Below, one piece after another: positions 8,900-18,900 of a DNA stretch of 64,000 nucleotides (within the stretch, counting starts at the first letter, position 1; each line of letters opens with the position of its first letter). The position numbers were made by a program, and so were the translations under genes. The DNA is from Nitrospira lenta (GTDB taxonomy: Bacteria; Nitrospirota; Nitrospiria; Nitrospirales; Nitrospiraceae): the NCBI RefSeq assembly GCF_900403705.1, contig NZ_OUNR01000018.1, forward strand, positions 1 to 64,000, in the 5' to 3' direction. The notes beneath the pieces were generated by a model, which ran no database searches, was not told where the DNA came from, and saw only the letters and a program-made list of their open reading frames with translations.

Positions 8900-10021
8900 A
8901 TGAAACAGACAACTCCACAATGGGTTATTTCATCGGGCGTCGCCGCGTTGACGGTCGCGCTCTTGGTAGTCGACCTTCACACGCCGCTAGGCGTGGCCAA
9001 TCACATCCTGTACCTCGGCCCCGTGCTCCTCTCGTTACTCTCCTCGCAGCGGTCCTATCCGTTCATCATCTCGGGCATCGTCACGGTCCTGATTATCGTC
9101 GCAGGGCTTATGAGCGAGAACCCGCATGATCTTCCGCTGTGGGTCCCTATTTCCAATCGCGCGTTTAGCATCTGGGCCATGTGGGTGCCCGTCTGGTATT
9201 TCCGTCAACGCCGCGACCACGAACTGCTCCTCCAACGGATGAATACGGAGCTTGAGGAACGCGTGCGGGATCGCACCCGGCAACTCGCCCTGGTGAATGA
9301 GGCGCTGGTCGTCGAGATTACGGAGCGCATGCGCACGGAACACTCCCTTGAATTCAGCCGCCGGGAACTCACACGGCTGGCGTCGCAATTGATCCGAGTC
9401 CAGGAAGATGAGCGGCGAAGAATTTCCCGCGACCTGCACGATGATATCAACCAGCGGCTCGCGCTTCTGTCCATCGAACTGGAAGGGATTCAGCGGCAAC
9501 TGCCCGCGCTCACACCGTCACTCACCCAAGCCATCCGGTCGATTTCGGATCGCGTGGCCGAGCTCTCCGAAGATGTGCGGCATCTGGCCTATCACTACCA
9601 TCCCTCGATCCTCGACGACCTCGGTCTCTCCATCGCCCTACAGCGGCTGGTGGAAGATGTCGGCTCGCGCAACCATCTGGAGACCCGCATCAGCTGCCAT
9701 GACATGCCGGCCACGCTCTCCCAGGATATCGCAACCGGCCTGTACCGCATCGCGCAGGAAAGTCTGAACAATGTCGTCCGCCATGCGAAGGCCTCGCGGG
9801 TCGACGTCGCCTTGGCTCAGTCCAGGATAGGACTGACCTTAACCATTACCGATAATGGCGTCGGGTTTCTCACCGATCTGCCCCGAACTGAATCCGGAGG
9901 CCTCGGGTTATTGAGCATGAAAGAACGCGTCGCTCTGGTCGGTGGAACCTTGTCCATCGAATCGGCGATCGGCACCGGCACCAGGCTCCAAGCCAGCATT
10001 CCCTTGATGGAGGAAGCGTGA
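8900..10021 (+). CDS. membrane sensor histidine kinase, NarX/DegS (HisKA_3) type
   Basis: An inner-membrane kinase of a two-component system. Residues 1-100 contain about three to four hydrophobic segments with almost no periplasmic loop, so it may sense a membrane or intracellular signal. A coiled linker follows, then the HisKA_3 box SRDLHDD with the phosphorylated His at 180, and a HATPase_c domain with N (NNVVRHAK), DNGVGF and GGLGLLSMKERV. It overlaps the response regulator start by 4 bases (GTGA), a sign of translational coupling and of a cognate pair. Confidence 0.92.
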   Translation: MKQTTPQWVISSGVAALTVALLVVDLHTPLGVANHILYLGPVLLSLLSSQRSYPFIISGIVTVLIIVAGLMSENPHDLPLWVPISNRAFSIWAMWVPVWYFRQRRDHELLLQRMNTELEERVRDRTRQLALVNEALVVEITERMRTEHSLEFSRRELTRLASQLIRVQEDERRRISRDLHDDINQRLALLSIELEGIQRQLPALTPSLTQAIRSISDRVAELSEDVRHLAYHYHPSILDDLGLSIALQRLVEDVGSRNHLETRISCHDMPATLSQDIATGLYRIAQESLNNVVRHAKASRVDVALAQSRIGLTLTITDNGVGFLTDLPRTESGGLGLLSMKERVALVGGTLSIESAIGTGTRLQASIPLMEEA

Positions 10022-10659
10022 CAAAACCCCGCGTGCTACTTGCTGACGACCATACCTTGGTTCTGGACGGCTACCGCAAATTGCTGGAGGGCTCCTGCGA
10101 CATCGTCGGCGCCGCCGAAGACGGCCGCACCCTGTTGAAGCTGGCACAGCAATTCCAGCCCGATATCGTGACGCTCGATATTTCCATGCCGCATCTGAAT
10201 GGGATCGATGCCGCCCGCAAACTGCACAAGGATGTGCCGAACGCCAACCTCATCTTCGTCACGATGCACGCCGACCAGGCCTACGTCACCGAAGCCTTCA
10301 AAGCAGGCGCAAAGGGCTATTTGCTGAAGCGGTCCGCCGGATCGGAACTTGTCCAGGCCATCCAGGCCGTCATGAGCGGGCATAACTACATTACGCCGCT
10401 GATCGCCAAAGGATTGGTGCAGTCCGCCGTGACCGGTCGGACGCCGACCATGAAACGCGGCGCGGCGCTGACACCCCGCCAGCGGGAAGTCCTCCAATTA
10501 GTCGCCGAAGGCAACACCGTGAAGGAAATCGCGGTCGCGTTGGAGATCTCACCCAAAACCGTTGAGTTTCACAAAACACAACTGATGGATCAGCTGAACT
10601 TGCACACTACCGCCGAACTCACGCGCTATGCGCTGACCCACGGGCTCATCTCCTCATAA
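10018..10659 (+). CDS. NarL/FixJ-type response regulator
   Basis: Partner of the kinase just upstream. Receiver domain 1-120 with acidic pair D10-D11, phosphoacceptor D54 (TLDISMP) and the conserved Lys in GYLLKR; LuxR-type HTH at about 150-205 (LTPRQREVLQLVAEG, then KEIAVALEISPKTVEFH). Starts with GTG overlapping the kinase stop. It is expected to bind DNA as a dimer; no binding site was identified. Confidence 0.93.
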   Translation: MTKPRVLLADDHTLVLDGYRKLLEGSCDIVGAAEDGRTLLKLAQQFQPDIVTLDISMPHLNGIDAARKLHKDVPNANLIFVTMHADQAYVTEAFKAGAKGYLLKRSAGSELVQAIQAVMSGHNYITPLIAKGLVQSAVTGRTPTMKRGAALTPRQREVLQLVAEGNTVKEIAVALEISPKTVEFHKTQLMDQLNLHTTAELTRYALTHGLISS

Positions 10660-10704
10660 TCGTCACGATAGTCGCGCGCATTCGACTGAAAAACCCAGGG
10701 ATTT

Positions 10705-10722
10705 CCCCAGCTCCACCTGGGG
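10705..10722 (+). terminator. short GC-rich hairpin after the two-component pair
   Basis: CCCCAG and CTGGGG flank a 6-base loop, 45 bases after the regulator stop. There is no T-run. It may partially end the kinase/regulator transcript before the next receiver gene. Confidence 0.35.
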
Positions 10723-10822
10723 ACCTGTCTAGTACCCCAATCGCGATTCCCGACATACACTTCTTCCATAGGGAGCGGGCACATATCCGCGGCACGATCA
10801 TCTCTATGGATGGAGGTGGGCC

Positions 10823-11257
10823 ATGAGACGGACTCGCATCTTGCTGGCAGACGATCATCCGCAAATCCGTGAACTCCTCCGCATCATTCTGGAACCGGAG
10901 TTTAAAGTCGTGGGTGCCGTGGAGGATGGCGAAACGCTCTTGCAATATGCCCAGAGCTTGCAACCCGATGTCATCATTTCCGATATTGATATGCCCAAAA
11001 TAGACGGTCTCCAAGCGGCCCGGACCCTGAAAGATGTCGCGCCGCACATACGCATCATCTTTCTGACCGCCCACGCCGCACCGTCTTACAAGGCCTCCGC
11101 CTTTGCGGCGGGAGCCGCCGGCTATCTCATTAAAGGAGCCACGACGGATTTAACCGGCTCATTGCGGTCTCTGATCGGCGACGTTCACACACAGAACCGT
11201 GCGCCACATGCGGTGCCGATACAACCATCGCCGGCGGTCCTGCGCCAAGACCGATAA
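10823..11257 (+). CDS. single-domain response regulator (CheY-like receiver)
   Basis: A 144-residue protein that is a receiver and little else: acidic pair D10-D11, phosphoacceptor D54 (ISDIDMP), Thr in FLTAHA and Lys in GYLIKG, all intact. The final 20 residues are a loose Pro-rich tail. A good GGAGGTGGG ribosome binding site precedes the ATG. It has no output domain, so it must act by protein contact or as a phosphate relay. Sequence is close to the receiver of the regulator at 10018 (same ILEP/VVGAVEDGETLL pattern), suggesting duplication of that domain. Confidence 0.88.
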   Translation: MRRTRILLADDHPQIRELLRIILEPEFKVVGAVEDGETLLQYAQSLQPDVIISDIDMPKIDGLQAARTLKDVAPHIRIIFLTAHAAPSYKASAFAAGAAGYLIKGATTDLTGSLRSLIGDVHTQNRAPHAVPIQPSPAVLRQDR

Positions 11258-11309
11258 AGAGGATCAGCCCCGCGACGCGAGCGGTCGAATCGCGTGAGAG
11301 GACGTCATC

Positions 11310-11669
11310 GTGGCTATGCACCTGACACTCTGCTGGTTTTGCCGGCGTCTCACCCCCGAGCAAGCCGAGGCCGATTCGGCAAGCGGAGGGCCGGAGATGG
11401 GAACTTCGAAGGACACTGTGCTCGGGCCGGACAACGCCATAATCGAGGATGCCTATTGTCATGACTGTGAACGGTTCTATCACCAACTCATCACGTTCGG
11501 ACGCGGGAGCCACTACGCTGCCGGCGGCACCGGACCGGATGCCCCGATTCAGCAGCACCCGCAACCACAGACTACCCCCGCTTCAGCCAGGCAGTCGCGG
11601 CACCAGCCGACCACGAACGTGGGTCTTCACGGCAGCGGCGATCGGAACAAAGCGTCGCAATCACCCTAA
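11310..11669 (+). CDS. small putative zinc-ribbon protein
   Basis: A 119-residue protein with two Cys pairs, CWFC near residue 8 and CHDC near 50, spaced as in a zinc ribbon, followed by a hydrophilic Gln/Pro/His-rich tail. The start is taken as GTG at 11310; ATG at 11316 is equally possible. It sits among receiver genes and may belong to the same signalling group. No family was recognised and the tail could be unstructured. Confidence 0.5.
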   Translation: MAMHLTLCWFCRRLTPEQAEADSASGGPEMGTSKDTVLGPDNAIIEDAYCHDCERFYHQLITFGRGSHYAAGGTGPDAPIQQHPQPQTTPASARQSRHQPTTNVGLHGSGDRNKASQSP

Positions 11670-11684
11670 CGGCGAATATCCGCA

Positions 11685-12146
11685 ATGAAATTGGCACCCG
11701 CATTCCTGGGCAATCTAAAGCCAGGACAAAGTACGCACATGACGACAGATCCATTAGTCCGTCGGCGCATTCTGGTGGTTGATCATGATGATGAGATCCG
11801 GCTGTCTGTATGCAGCCAATTAGCACAGTGGGGATTCGAGGCCGAGGGAAAAGACACCGGCCTATCGGGGCTCGCGCGGCTCGCTCAAGCGGGCTCAGCT
11901 CCAGAGTTCGCAGGCATGTTGCTCGAAATGGATATGCCGGTCCTCGGCGGCATGGCCGTCCTCCAGGAAATGAAGGACCGCCACCCAACGGTTCCGGTCA
12001 TTGTCATGGCCCAGGCGTCCCACATCGACAAGCTCCGGAATGCAGTCAGGATGTGGGCCCAAGAGTACCTTGTGAAACCCGTTGACCCGGAACTCCTGAA
12101 ACTAAAGTGCGCGTCAGTCTTCTCCGGACGTCCGCACCGAACCTAA
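11685..12146 (+). CDS. degenerate receiver-domain protein
   Basis: A receiver domain by overall pattern (RRRILVVDHDDEIRLSVCSQ, then MPVLGGMAVLQEM, then EYLVKPVDPELL), but key sites have changed. Where the phosphoacceptor Asp should stand four residues before the MP proline there is Glu (LLEMDMP, residue 81). The second acid of the Mg-binding pair is His (VDHDD), and the conserved Thr/Ser before the A of the beta-4 strand is not present (VIVMAQAS). The Lys is kept. It is probably not phosphorylated, and Glu may mimic the active state. The true start may be the ATG at 11739, giving MTTDPLVRRRILVVD. Confidence 0.75.
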   Translation: MKLAPAFLGNLKPGQSTHMTTDPLVRRRILVVDHDDEIRLSVCSQLAQWGFEAEGKDTGLSGLARLAQAGSAPEFAGMLLEMDMPVLGGMAVLQEMKDRHPTVPVIVMAQASHIDKLRNAVRMWAQEYLVKPVDPELLKLKCASVFSGRPHRT

Positions 12147-12175
12147 TATGAATTGCCAACCGTCTCCAGCACAGT

Positions 12176-12281
12176 CGAACCAATGGGTGACCGAAGACCA
12201 ACGGCCAATCACGTGGCATCGCCTCATCGCAATGCCCCCTGAACGGGATTCGTCGAAAGGAATCGGGCACCCATTGGTTCG
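12176..12281. repeat. 14-bp perfect inverted repeat with 78-base spacer
   Basis: CGAACCAATGGGTG at 12176-12189 is exactly complementary to 12268-12281. Both arms continue with near-matches (CCGA after one mismatch). It lies in the 324-base gap 12147-12471 between two receiver genes, where I see no convincing gene. It could form a long cruciform or RNA stem, bind a regulator, or be the ends of a tiny mobile element. Confidence 0.6.
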
Positions 12282-12504
12282 GCTCTGGAAACGCGGTGAT
12301 GCTGCGCACGAACCACCCGACAGGACCGGTCGCCGTGCTTCTCGCCCCAGATGACCCCGAGTAGACCGCCGCCCAGGGCACACACCCTGGCGGGACCGGC
12401 AGACACCATCGTCCAAGCCAGTCCAGAAGCGTTCACGACACACCCGCCTCCCCTGAGGGAGAGGAGGCCCGATGCTATGTGCGGAAGTAGTCGCAAGGAA
12501 TGAG

Positions 12505-12897
12505 ATGACCGACAGAATTGATATGCCGAACACTCACACGATTCTTATCATCGACGACGATCCCGACATTCGCAAGCTCCTTCGTCTCGCACTTGAAGAA
12601 GCCGGTTATGGCGTTCGAGACGCTCAAGAGGGCGGCGCCGGCATCGCTATTGCCAAGGAAGGGCGATGCGCACTGGCGATTGTGGACCTCTTCATGCCCG
12701 GTAAAGAAGGGCTCGAAACCATTCTGACTTTGCGGCGAGAAATCCCGTGGATCAAACTGATCGCCATGAGCGGCGGAAGCAGCCGGGCCGACCTCTTGGC
12801 TGTGGCCACTTCGTTCGGCGCCGATCAGATCATCCACAAACCCTATGAGATCGACGCATTGCTGGCATCGATCGGCACCCTGCTCCCAAAACCATGA
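12505..12897 (+). CDS. single-domain response regulator (CheY-like receiver)
   Basis: A complete receiver: ILIIDDDPDIRKLL with the acidic cluster, phosphoacceptor in AIVDLFMPGKEG, Ser in LIAMSGGS and Lys in IIHKPYE. No output domain. I chose the ATG at 12505, which has AAGGA six bases upstream; another ATG at 12472 also has a GGAGG but with short spacing. It resembles the stand-alone receivers of phosphorelays. It precedes the cupredoxin-like lipoprotein and the metal efflux genes in the same direction. Confidence 0.85.
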   Translation: MTDRIDMPNTHTILIIDDDPDIRKLLRLALEEAGYGVRDAQEGGAGIAIAKEGRCALAIVDLFMPGKEGLETILTLRREIPWIKLIAMSGGSSRADLLAVATSFGADQIIHKPYEIDALLASIGTLLPKP

Positions 12898-12952
12898 CCT
12901 CTGTGGAATCAAGGGAACAACCGGCAGCTCCCTTCACACCGAAAGGCACGAT

Positions 12953-13402
12953 ATGGACAAAAGGACTATGAGATTCCCCGCCGCGCATCGCGCAATCCGA
13001 TCGGCCGGGCTCTGCATTGGGGCCGGACTCCTAGCCGCCTGCGCGGCGGTATCGCCCGGCACGGACTCGGTCCCTACCCATCACATTCAGATTCAGAATG
13101 GCGTCACTCCGCAGCGCTTGGATGTCCATGTCGGTGACGAAATCCGCTGGCACAATCTACGGAGCGAGCCGGTCAAAATCAGCCTGCTCAGCCATCTCTC
13201 CGGATCGGGCGTCTCCTGCCAAACAGGCTTCTCGAGTTTTGGATCGCTCGACGATACGGCCACCATTCCACCTAATGGCTATGTGAGCCTGTGTTTCTCC
13301 CAGGCCGGGTCCATCCAATACAATGTCTGGCTCAATCTCGACGATCCGTTGAGGAGCATGACGCCCACCGCAAGGATTGTCGTCTCGACACGACCGACCT
13401 GA
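12953..13402 (+). CDS. cupredoxin-like lipoprotein
   Basis: A 149-residue exported lipoprotein with lipobox LLAAC, lipidated Cys at 30. The mature part has the opening of a cupredoxin fold (VTPQRLDVHVGDEIRWHN, like the VxxGDxVxWxN strand of plastocyanin-type proteins), but the usual C-x(n)-H-x(4)-M copper loop is not evident. Two Cys (SCQTGF and LCFSQ) could form a disulfide. It lies 44 bases before the RND outer membrane gene and may be an envelope metal or redox accessory. Start ATG follows GAAAGG. Confidence 0.7.
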   Translation: MDKRTMRFPAAHRAIRSAGLCIGAGLLAACAAVSPGTDSVPTHHIQIQNGVTPQRLDVHVGDEIRWHNLRSEPVKISLLSHLSGSGVSCQTGFSSFGSLDDTATIPPNGYVSLCFSQAGSIQYNVWLNLDDPLRSMTPTARIVVSTRPT

Positions 13403-13445
13403 CGGTGAAACTGATATACTCCTCGTTCTCATCGGAGTCCTGTAT

Positions 13446-14732
13446 ATGACCATTCGCGCTGTGCTTTCGCTCATCGGCCTCGGGGCCGCACTCTATGCCG
13501 CCGCCATACCGGCGTCGCTCGGCTTTGCGCTGGAGCCGGCCCCGGCAGCCTATAGCCTCGACTCCATCCTCGATCTGGCGCTGGCCAGAAACCCGGCCGT
13601 ATCGTCCGCGGAAGGCACCATCGATCAGCAGCGCGGCCACCAGACGGCTGCCGGCGCCTATCCCAACCCCACGGTCACCGGGTACATGGGCTACGGGGAA
13701 GTGCGGGACACCGGCCGGGCTAATATCCGCGAATCCCTCGACCGTGAAAAACTCACGGAATACAACGTGACCATCGGGCAACCATTGGAATGGCCCGCGA
13801 TGCGCAAGGCCCGCCAAGGGGTGGCCGATGCGGGTCTGGCAACCGCCAACGCCGGCATGTCGGAAACACGGTTGCATCTGACCACGCAAGTCAAAGTCGC
13901 GTTCTACGACCTGTTGCTGGCCCAACGGGATGCCGCGCTGGCTCAACAGAATCTCGACACCGTCGAGAGTGTCACGCGGATCGTCAAGGCGCGCGTGAAG
14001 TCCGGAGAAGCCCCGCAATTCGAATCCATCAAAGCAGAAGTCGAAGTGCTGAAAGCCAAGCAACAGCTCGCTCGCGCGGATAACGCCGTGCGCATCAATC
14101 GGGCCGTGGTGGATACTATGACCGGAGGCGCGCTCGGACCGACGTATGTCATTCAAGGAGACTTCATGGGCCTGTCGAAAGAAGTCCACCTGGACGGATT
14201 GATCGTCCGCATGGGCACTCAGCATCCATCCATTCAACGGCTGTTGAAATCGGTCGAACAATCGGACTGGAAAATCGAATTTGAGCGGCAATCGAGAGTG
14301 CCCAGCGTGACGGTCAACGGCAGCTACTGGCGCGAGATCGGCCGAGAAGCGGTGCAAGGAGGCCTGTCCATCCCCATGCCGCTCTGGTACCGCCGGGAAG
14401 GAGAAATCGCCGCGTCGCTAGGCGCCAAGCGGCATCATGAAGCCGAGTTGCTGCGGACACGCAACGAACTGGCGCGAGCTATTTTCCAGCATTATCAAGA
14501 CGCCAGGACAACGGCGGAATTGATCGATGTCTTCGATAAGGGCTTATTAAAGCAAGCGCAAGAGGCCTTGCGGCTCGCGCAATTCAGTTTTCAGCAAGGC
14601 GCATCGAGCCTGCTCGACGTCTTTGATGCCCAGCGCGTCCAACGCCAGATCCAGATGGACTACGCCCACGCGCGGTACGAACTGTCCGTTTCCCTAGCGC
14701 ACCTTGAACGAGCCGTCGGGGGAACACTATGA
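13446..14732 (+). CDS. outer membrane efflux protein, TolC/CusC/CzcC family
   Basis: The outer membrane channel of the RND metal efflux complex encoded by this operon. A Sec signal peptide is at 1-28, then two OEP repeats of long helices and beta segments; conserved pieces include LDSILDLALARNPAV near the start, YPNPTVTGYMG, and FSFQQGASSLLDVFDAQR near 390. The Met at 13446 is preferred (GGAG eight bases before, and it begins the signal peptide); an upstream in-frame ATG at 13377 overlaps the previous gene. It overlaps the adaptor gene by 4 bases. Confidence 0.9.
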   Translation: MTIRAVLSLIGLGAALYAAAIPASLGFALEPAPAAYSLDSILDLALARNPAVSSAEGTIDQQRGHQTAAGAYPNPTVTGYMGYGEVRDTGRANIRESLDREKLTEYNVTIGQPLEWPAMRKARQGVADAGLATANAGMSETRLHLTTQVKVAFYDLLLAQRDAALAQQNLDTVESVTRIVKARVKSGEAPQFESIKAEVEVLKAKQQLARADNAVRINRAVVDTMTGGALGPTYVIQGDFMGLSKEVHLDGLIVRMGTQHPSIQRLLKSVEQSDWKIEFERQSRVPSVTVNGSYWREIGREAVQGGLSIPMPLWYRREGEIAASLGAKRHHEAELLRTRNELARAIFQHYQDARTTAELIDVFDKGLLKQAQEALRLAQFSFQQGASSLLDVFDAQRVQRQIQMDYAHARYELSVSLAHLERAVGGTL

Positions 14733-15979
14733 CGCAACTCCAAGTCAGACACCTACGCATGAGACAACAGACGCAGCCGATGACGCAGGATGCCAAGTCC
14801 CGGGGCTCCCGCCACCTGGCCGCCGCTATGCTGCTCGGCCTGGTCGCGATCATCGCAGGATGCGACCGCGCTCCTGGCGAAGCCGTTGCGGTCAAGACAC
14901 CCGCGCCCACCTCGACTCCGGGACTGATTACCCTGTCCGCTGAAGAGTCCGCCAGAATCGGACTCGTCGTTCAACCGACGTCTCGAACCGATTTCCGCAC
15001 CCATCGGGACTTTCCAGCCATTTTACAACCGAACGAGCATGCAGTGGCCGATATTACCACCCTGGTTCGAGGCCGCGTCGTGGATGTCTACGCAGATTTA
15101 GGACAACAGGTCGAAGCCAATGCCCTCCTGGCCATCCTCTACAGCAGCGACCTCGGCCTGGCGCAATCCGCCTATCTGAAGTCCCAGGCGAAACTTCATG
15201 TCGCCGAACAAGCCTACGCGCGGGCCAAGTTTTTGCTGCAAGAACAAGTGATCGGCGAAGCAGAAGCCCAACGCCGGCATGCGGAACTGCTCAGCATGCA
15301 GGCGGAATCCCATGAGGCGCGCGACCACCTCAAGCTGCTCGGCATGAGCGACGGCGAATTCCGCCGCCTCAACAAAAGCCGGGACATTCGCTCCCATATC
15401 CCGATTGTGGCGCCCTTTGCCGGGCGCATCATCGGCCGCAACCTGACCAGAGGCGAAGTTGTCGAAACCACCGAAAAACTGTTCGTGGTCGCCGACCTGT
15501 CTGAAGTCTGGGTGCGGGCCAACATTCCTGAGAAAGATATTCCCTTCGTCCATGCGATCCATGCCTCCGGAGGCAGACAGGCAGAGGTGCGCGTCAATGC
15601 CTATCCGAAGGAAACGTTCAAGGCCACGATTACCTATGTGGGCGATGTCCTAGATCCAGCTACCCGCACGATGCAGCTGCGGCTCGAACTCCCCAATCCC
15701 GAGGGGCGGCTGAAACCGGAGATGTTCGCCACCATCCGTCTCTTCTCCGAATCGCAGCCGGACCGGCTGGCTGTCCCAGAAGCCGCGCTGCAACGGGATC
15801 AGAACCGAACCTTCGTTTTCGTGCAACGCGCCGCGACGGAGTATGAAATCCGCGAGGTCCAAGTCGGGGAATCCAACGGCGCCCAGATCACCATCCTCGG
15901 AGGCCTCACCGAAGGCGAGCCTGTCGTCACGCAAGGCGCCTTCATCCTGAAGTCCGAGTTCCTGAAGAAACAAGTCTGA
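14729..15979 (+). CDS. RND efflux periplasmic adaptor (membrane fusion protein, CusB/CzcB type)
   Basis: Links the inner membrane pump to the outer membrane channel. Lipobox LVAIIAGC with Cys at 45, so it is probably a lipoprotein anchored in the inner membrane; start could also be the Met at residue 18. Order: beta-barrel strand, lipoyl-like half (VRGRVVDVYADLGQQVEANALLA), alpha-helical hairpin about 150-210, lipoyl second half (PIVAPFAGRIIGRNLTRGE), then beta-barrel and membrane-proximal domains (LDPATRTMQLRLELPN). ATGA overlap with the channel gene and 1-base overlap with the pump gene mark a tight operon. Confidence 0.93.
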   Translation: MTQLQVRHLRMRQQTQPMTQDAKSRGSRHLAAAMLLGLVAIIAGCDRAPGEAVAVKTPAPTSTPGLITLSAEESARIGLVVQPTSRTDFRTHRDFPAILQPNEHAVADITTLVRGRVVDVYADLGQQVEANALLAILYSSDLGLAQSAYLKSQAKLHVAEQAYARAKFLLQEQVIGEAEAQRRHAELLSMQAESHEARDHLKLLGMSDGEFRRLNKSRDIRSHIPIVAPFAGRIIGRNLTRGEVVETTEKLFVVADLSEVWVRANIPEKDIPFVHAIHASGGRQAEVRVNAYPKETFKATITYVGDVLDPATRTMQLRLELPNPEGRLKPEMFATIRLFSESQPDRLAVPEAALQRDQNRTFVFVQRAATEYEIREVQVGESNGAQITILGGLTEGEPVVTQGAFILKSEFLKKQV

Positions 15980-18900
15980 TGGTTACTCGCCTGCTCGACA
16001 TCTCATTGCGCCAGCGCATGCTCGTCGTGATCTTCGCCCTCATGCTTGGCATCGGCGGACTCTATTCGTTTCGCACCATCCCGATCGATGCCTTTCCCGA
16101 TGTCACCAGCGTGCTCGTCCAGGTCGTCACCAAGGCGCCCGGCTTATCTCCCGCGGAAGTCGAACGCCTGGTCACCTACCCGATCGAACTGCAACTGACC
16201 GGCGTTCCCGCGCTCGTGGAAATGCGCTCCCTGACCAAAGTCGGCTTGTCGCTGGTGACCATCGTGTTCGACGATTCGATGGACACCAACCTAGCGCGCC
16301 AACTCGTGCTCGAACGCCTGATCGAAGTCAAAGAACAGCTTCCCCCCGGCACGGAACCGATGCTCGTGCCGAACAGCACCGGACTGGGCGAAGTCTTCCA
16401 ATACTATCTGGACGACGCCCGCGGCCCAATCCAAGACCAGGCCCTGGCTCACCAAAGCTTGATCGATCAGCGCACGATTCAGGACTGGATTATCCGGCCA
16501 CAACTGAAGAGTACGCCGGAAGTGATCGACGTGAACTCCATGGGCGGCTTCGTCAAGCAATATCAAGTACTGGTCGAGCCGGCCATGTTGCGGAAATACG
16601 ACCTGACCCTTCGGGAGGTCTTCGATGCCGTGGCCAGCAACAACGCCAACGCCGGCGGCAATATTCTAGAAAAGCACGATGAGAAATATATTGTGCGCGG
16701 GATCGGCCTGATTCGGTCGCTCGAAGACGTCCAGCGCATCGTCATCAAGGAAGCCGGCGGCACCCCGGTCTTTGTCGGCGATGTGGCGCAGGTGCTGATC
16801 GACCATGCGGTCCGGCACGGCGCGACCGTGTTGAACGGAGAGCGCGAGGTGGTCACCGGGATCGTCCTCATGCTGCGGGGGGGCAATGCGCGTGACGTCG
16901 TCGAAAACATCAAAGCGCGCATCGACGACATCCACCGTCTGCATCTGCTGCCGGACGGACTGCGGATCGTGCCGTTCTATGACCGAATCGAATTGATCAC
17001 GTCCGCCTTGAACACGGTCTACAAATCGCTCGCCGAGGGCGTGGTGCTGGTCGTCGTGGTGCTGGTGCTCTTCCTCGGCAACCTCCGCAGCGCGCTGATC
17101 GTCGTCGCGACGCTGGTGCTGTCCCCGCTGGCCACGTTCATCGTCATGGGCCAGGTCGGACTCACGGCCAATCTCATGTCATTAGGCGGGCTGGCCATCG
17201 CCATCGGCATGATCGTAGACGGCTCCGTGGTCGTCGTGGAGAACGTCTACCGTCATCTCTCGGAGCCCTCGTCCGCGGCAACCCCGCGCCTTGAGCTGAT
17301 CACCCGATCCGTCAAGGAAGTCGGGCAGCCGGTCGTCTTCGGCATCTTGATCATTATTCTGGTGTTCCTGCCGCTGCTGTCCTTGCAAGGGATGGAGGGC
17401 AAGATGTTCAAGCCGCTCGCCTACACCATCATGATCGCCCTGCTGACGTCCCTGGTGCTCTCGCTCACGCTGTCGCCGGTCCTCTGTTCGCTCATGTTGA
17501 AACGAGGGAGCGAAGAAGACCCCTGGATTGTCCGCTTGACCAAGCGCCTCTATGCCCCATCGCTCCGTTGGGCACTGGGACATACCCGCATTGTGCTGAC
17601 GATCGCGGTCGGCTCGCTGATCGGCAGCCTTGCCTTGTTTCCGTTACTCGGCAGCGAATTTATCCCGATCCTCAACGAAGGCTCTGTCGCTCCGCAAACG
17701 ATCCGCCTGCCGAGCGTCTCCCTCCCCGCGTCGATCGAAATCGAGAAGCGCATGCAGCAGGCCATGATGGAGTTCCCGGAAGTGGAAATGGTGGTCTCCA
17801 AGATCGGACGCACGGAACTGGGAAACGATCCGCAGGAACCGAACGAAAGCGATCCCGTCGTCCGGCTCCGTCCGCTGGATCAATGGACCACCGCTCGCAC
17901 GATGCCGGAGCTGATGCAAAAATTCCGCGAGCGATTGACCCGAATCCCGGGCGCGACGTTCCTGATCAGCCAGCCCATCCAACAGCGGGTCGACGAGCTG
18001 ATCTCCGGCGTCCGGACAGAAGCGACCGTCAAGCTGTTCGGGGAAGACCTGGAGGTCCTGCACAGCAAAGCCGAGGAGATCGCCGCCCAGCTGAACACCG
18101 TGCGCGGTGTGCGGGATATCAAGATCGAACAACTCTTCGGGCAGCCCTATCTCACCATCGACATCGATCGCGGCAAGATCGCGCGCCACGCAATCAATGT
18201 GTCCGATGTGCGAGACATCATCAGCACCGCGATCGGCGGTGAAGTCGCGACACGTGTCTACGAAGGTCAGCAACGATTTGAACTGCTCGTCCGCTTCCCG
18301 GAGCAATACCGGAACAGCGCCGAAACCATCAGCAACATCCTGGTCACCGGCAGGGACGGAGCTCTGGTCCCGCTCGCCGACCTCGGAAGCGTCCGCCTTG
18401 AGGAAGGCCCCGGCCGGATCAGCCGTGAAAAACTCCAACGGTATGTCTCCATCGGGTTCAATACCATGGGACGCGATATCGGCAGCTTAGTCGCCGAAGC
18501 GCAGCAGAAAATCGCCACCCAAGTGGTGCTGCCCGCCGGCTACACCGTCGCGTGGGGCGGCTCGTTTGAAAATATGGAGCGGGCGATGGGCAAACTGCGG
18601 CTCATCGTGCCCATCACCATCGGATTGATCTTCCTGTTGTTGTACTCTACCTTCGACTCGCTACGGCAGGCGGCCCTGATTATTCTGAATCTTCCTTTCG
18701 CCATGATCGGCGGAGTGGTCGCGCTCTGGCTGACGGGGGAATATCTCAGCGTGCCGGCCTCCATCGGATTCATCAACCTCTTCGGCGTGGCCGTACTGAA
18801 CGGCATCGTGCTGGTCTCCTGCATGAACGCCCTGCGCGAGGAAGGCGCCACGCTGGACGAAGCCGTGATGTCCGGGGCGTTGCTGCGCCTGCGGCCGGTC

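Noticed and set aside
12148-12354. 68-residue frame between two receivers
   Set aside because: It spans both arms of the inverted repeat and shows no protein-like pattern.
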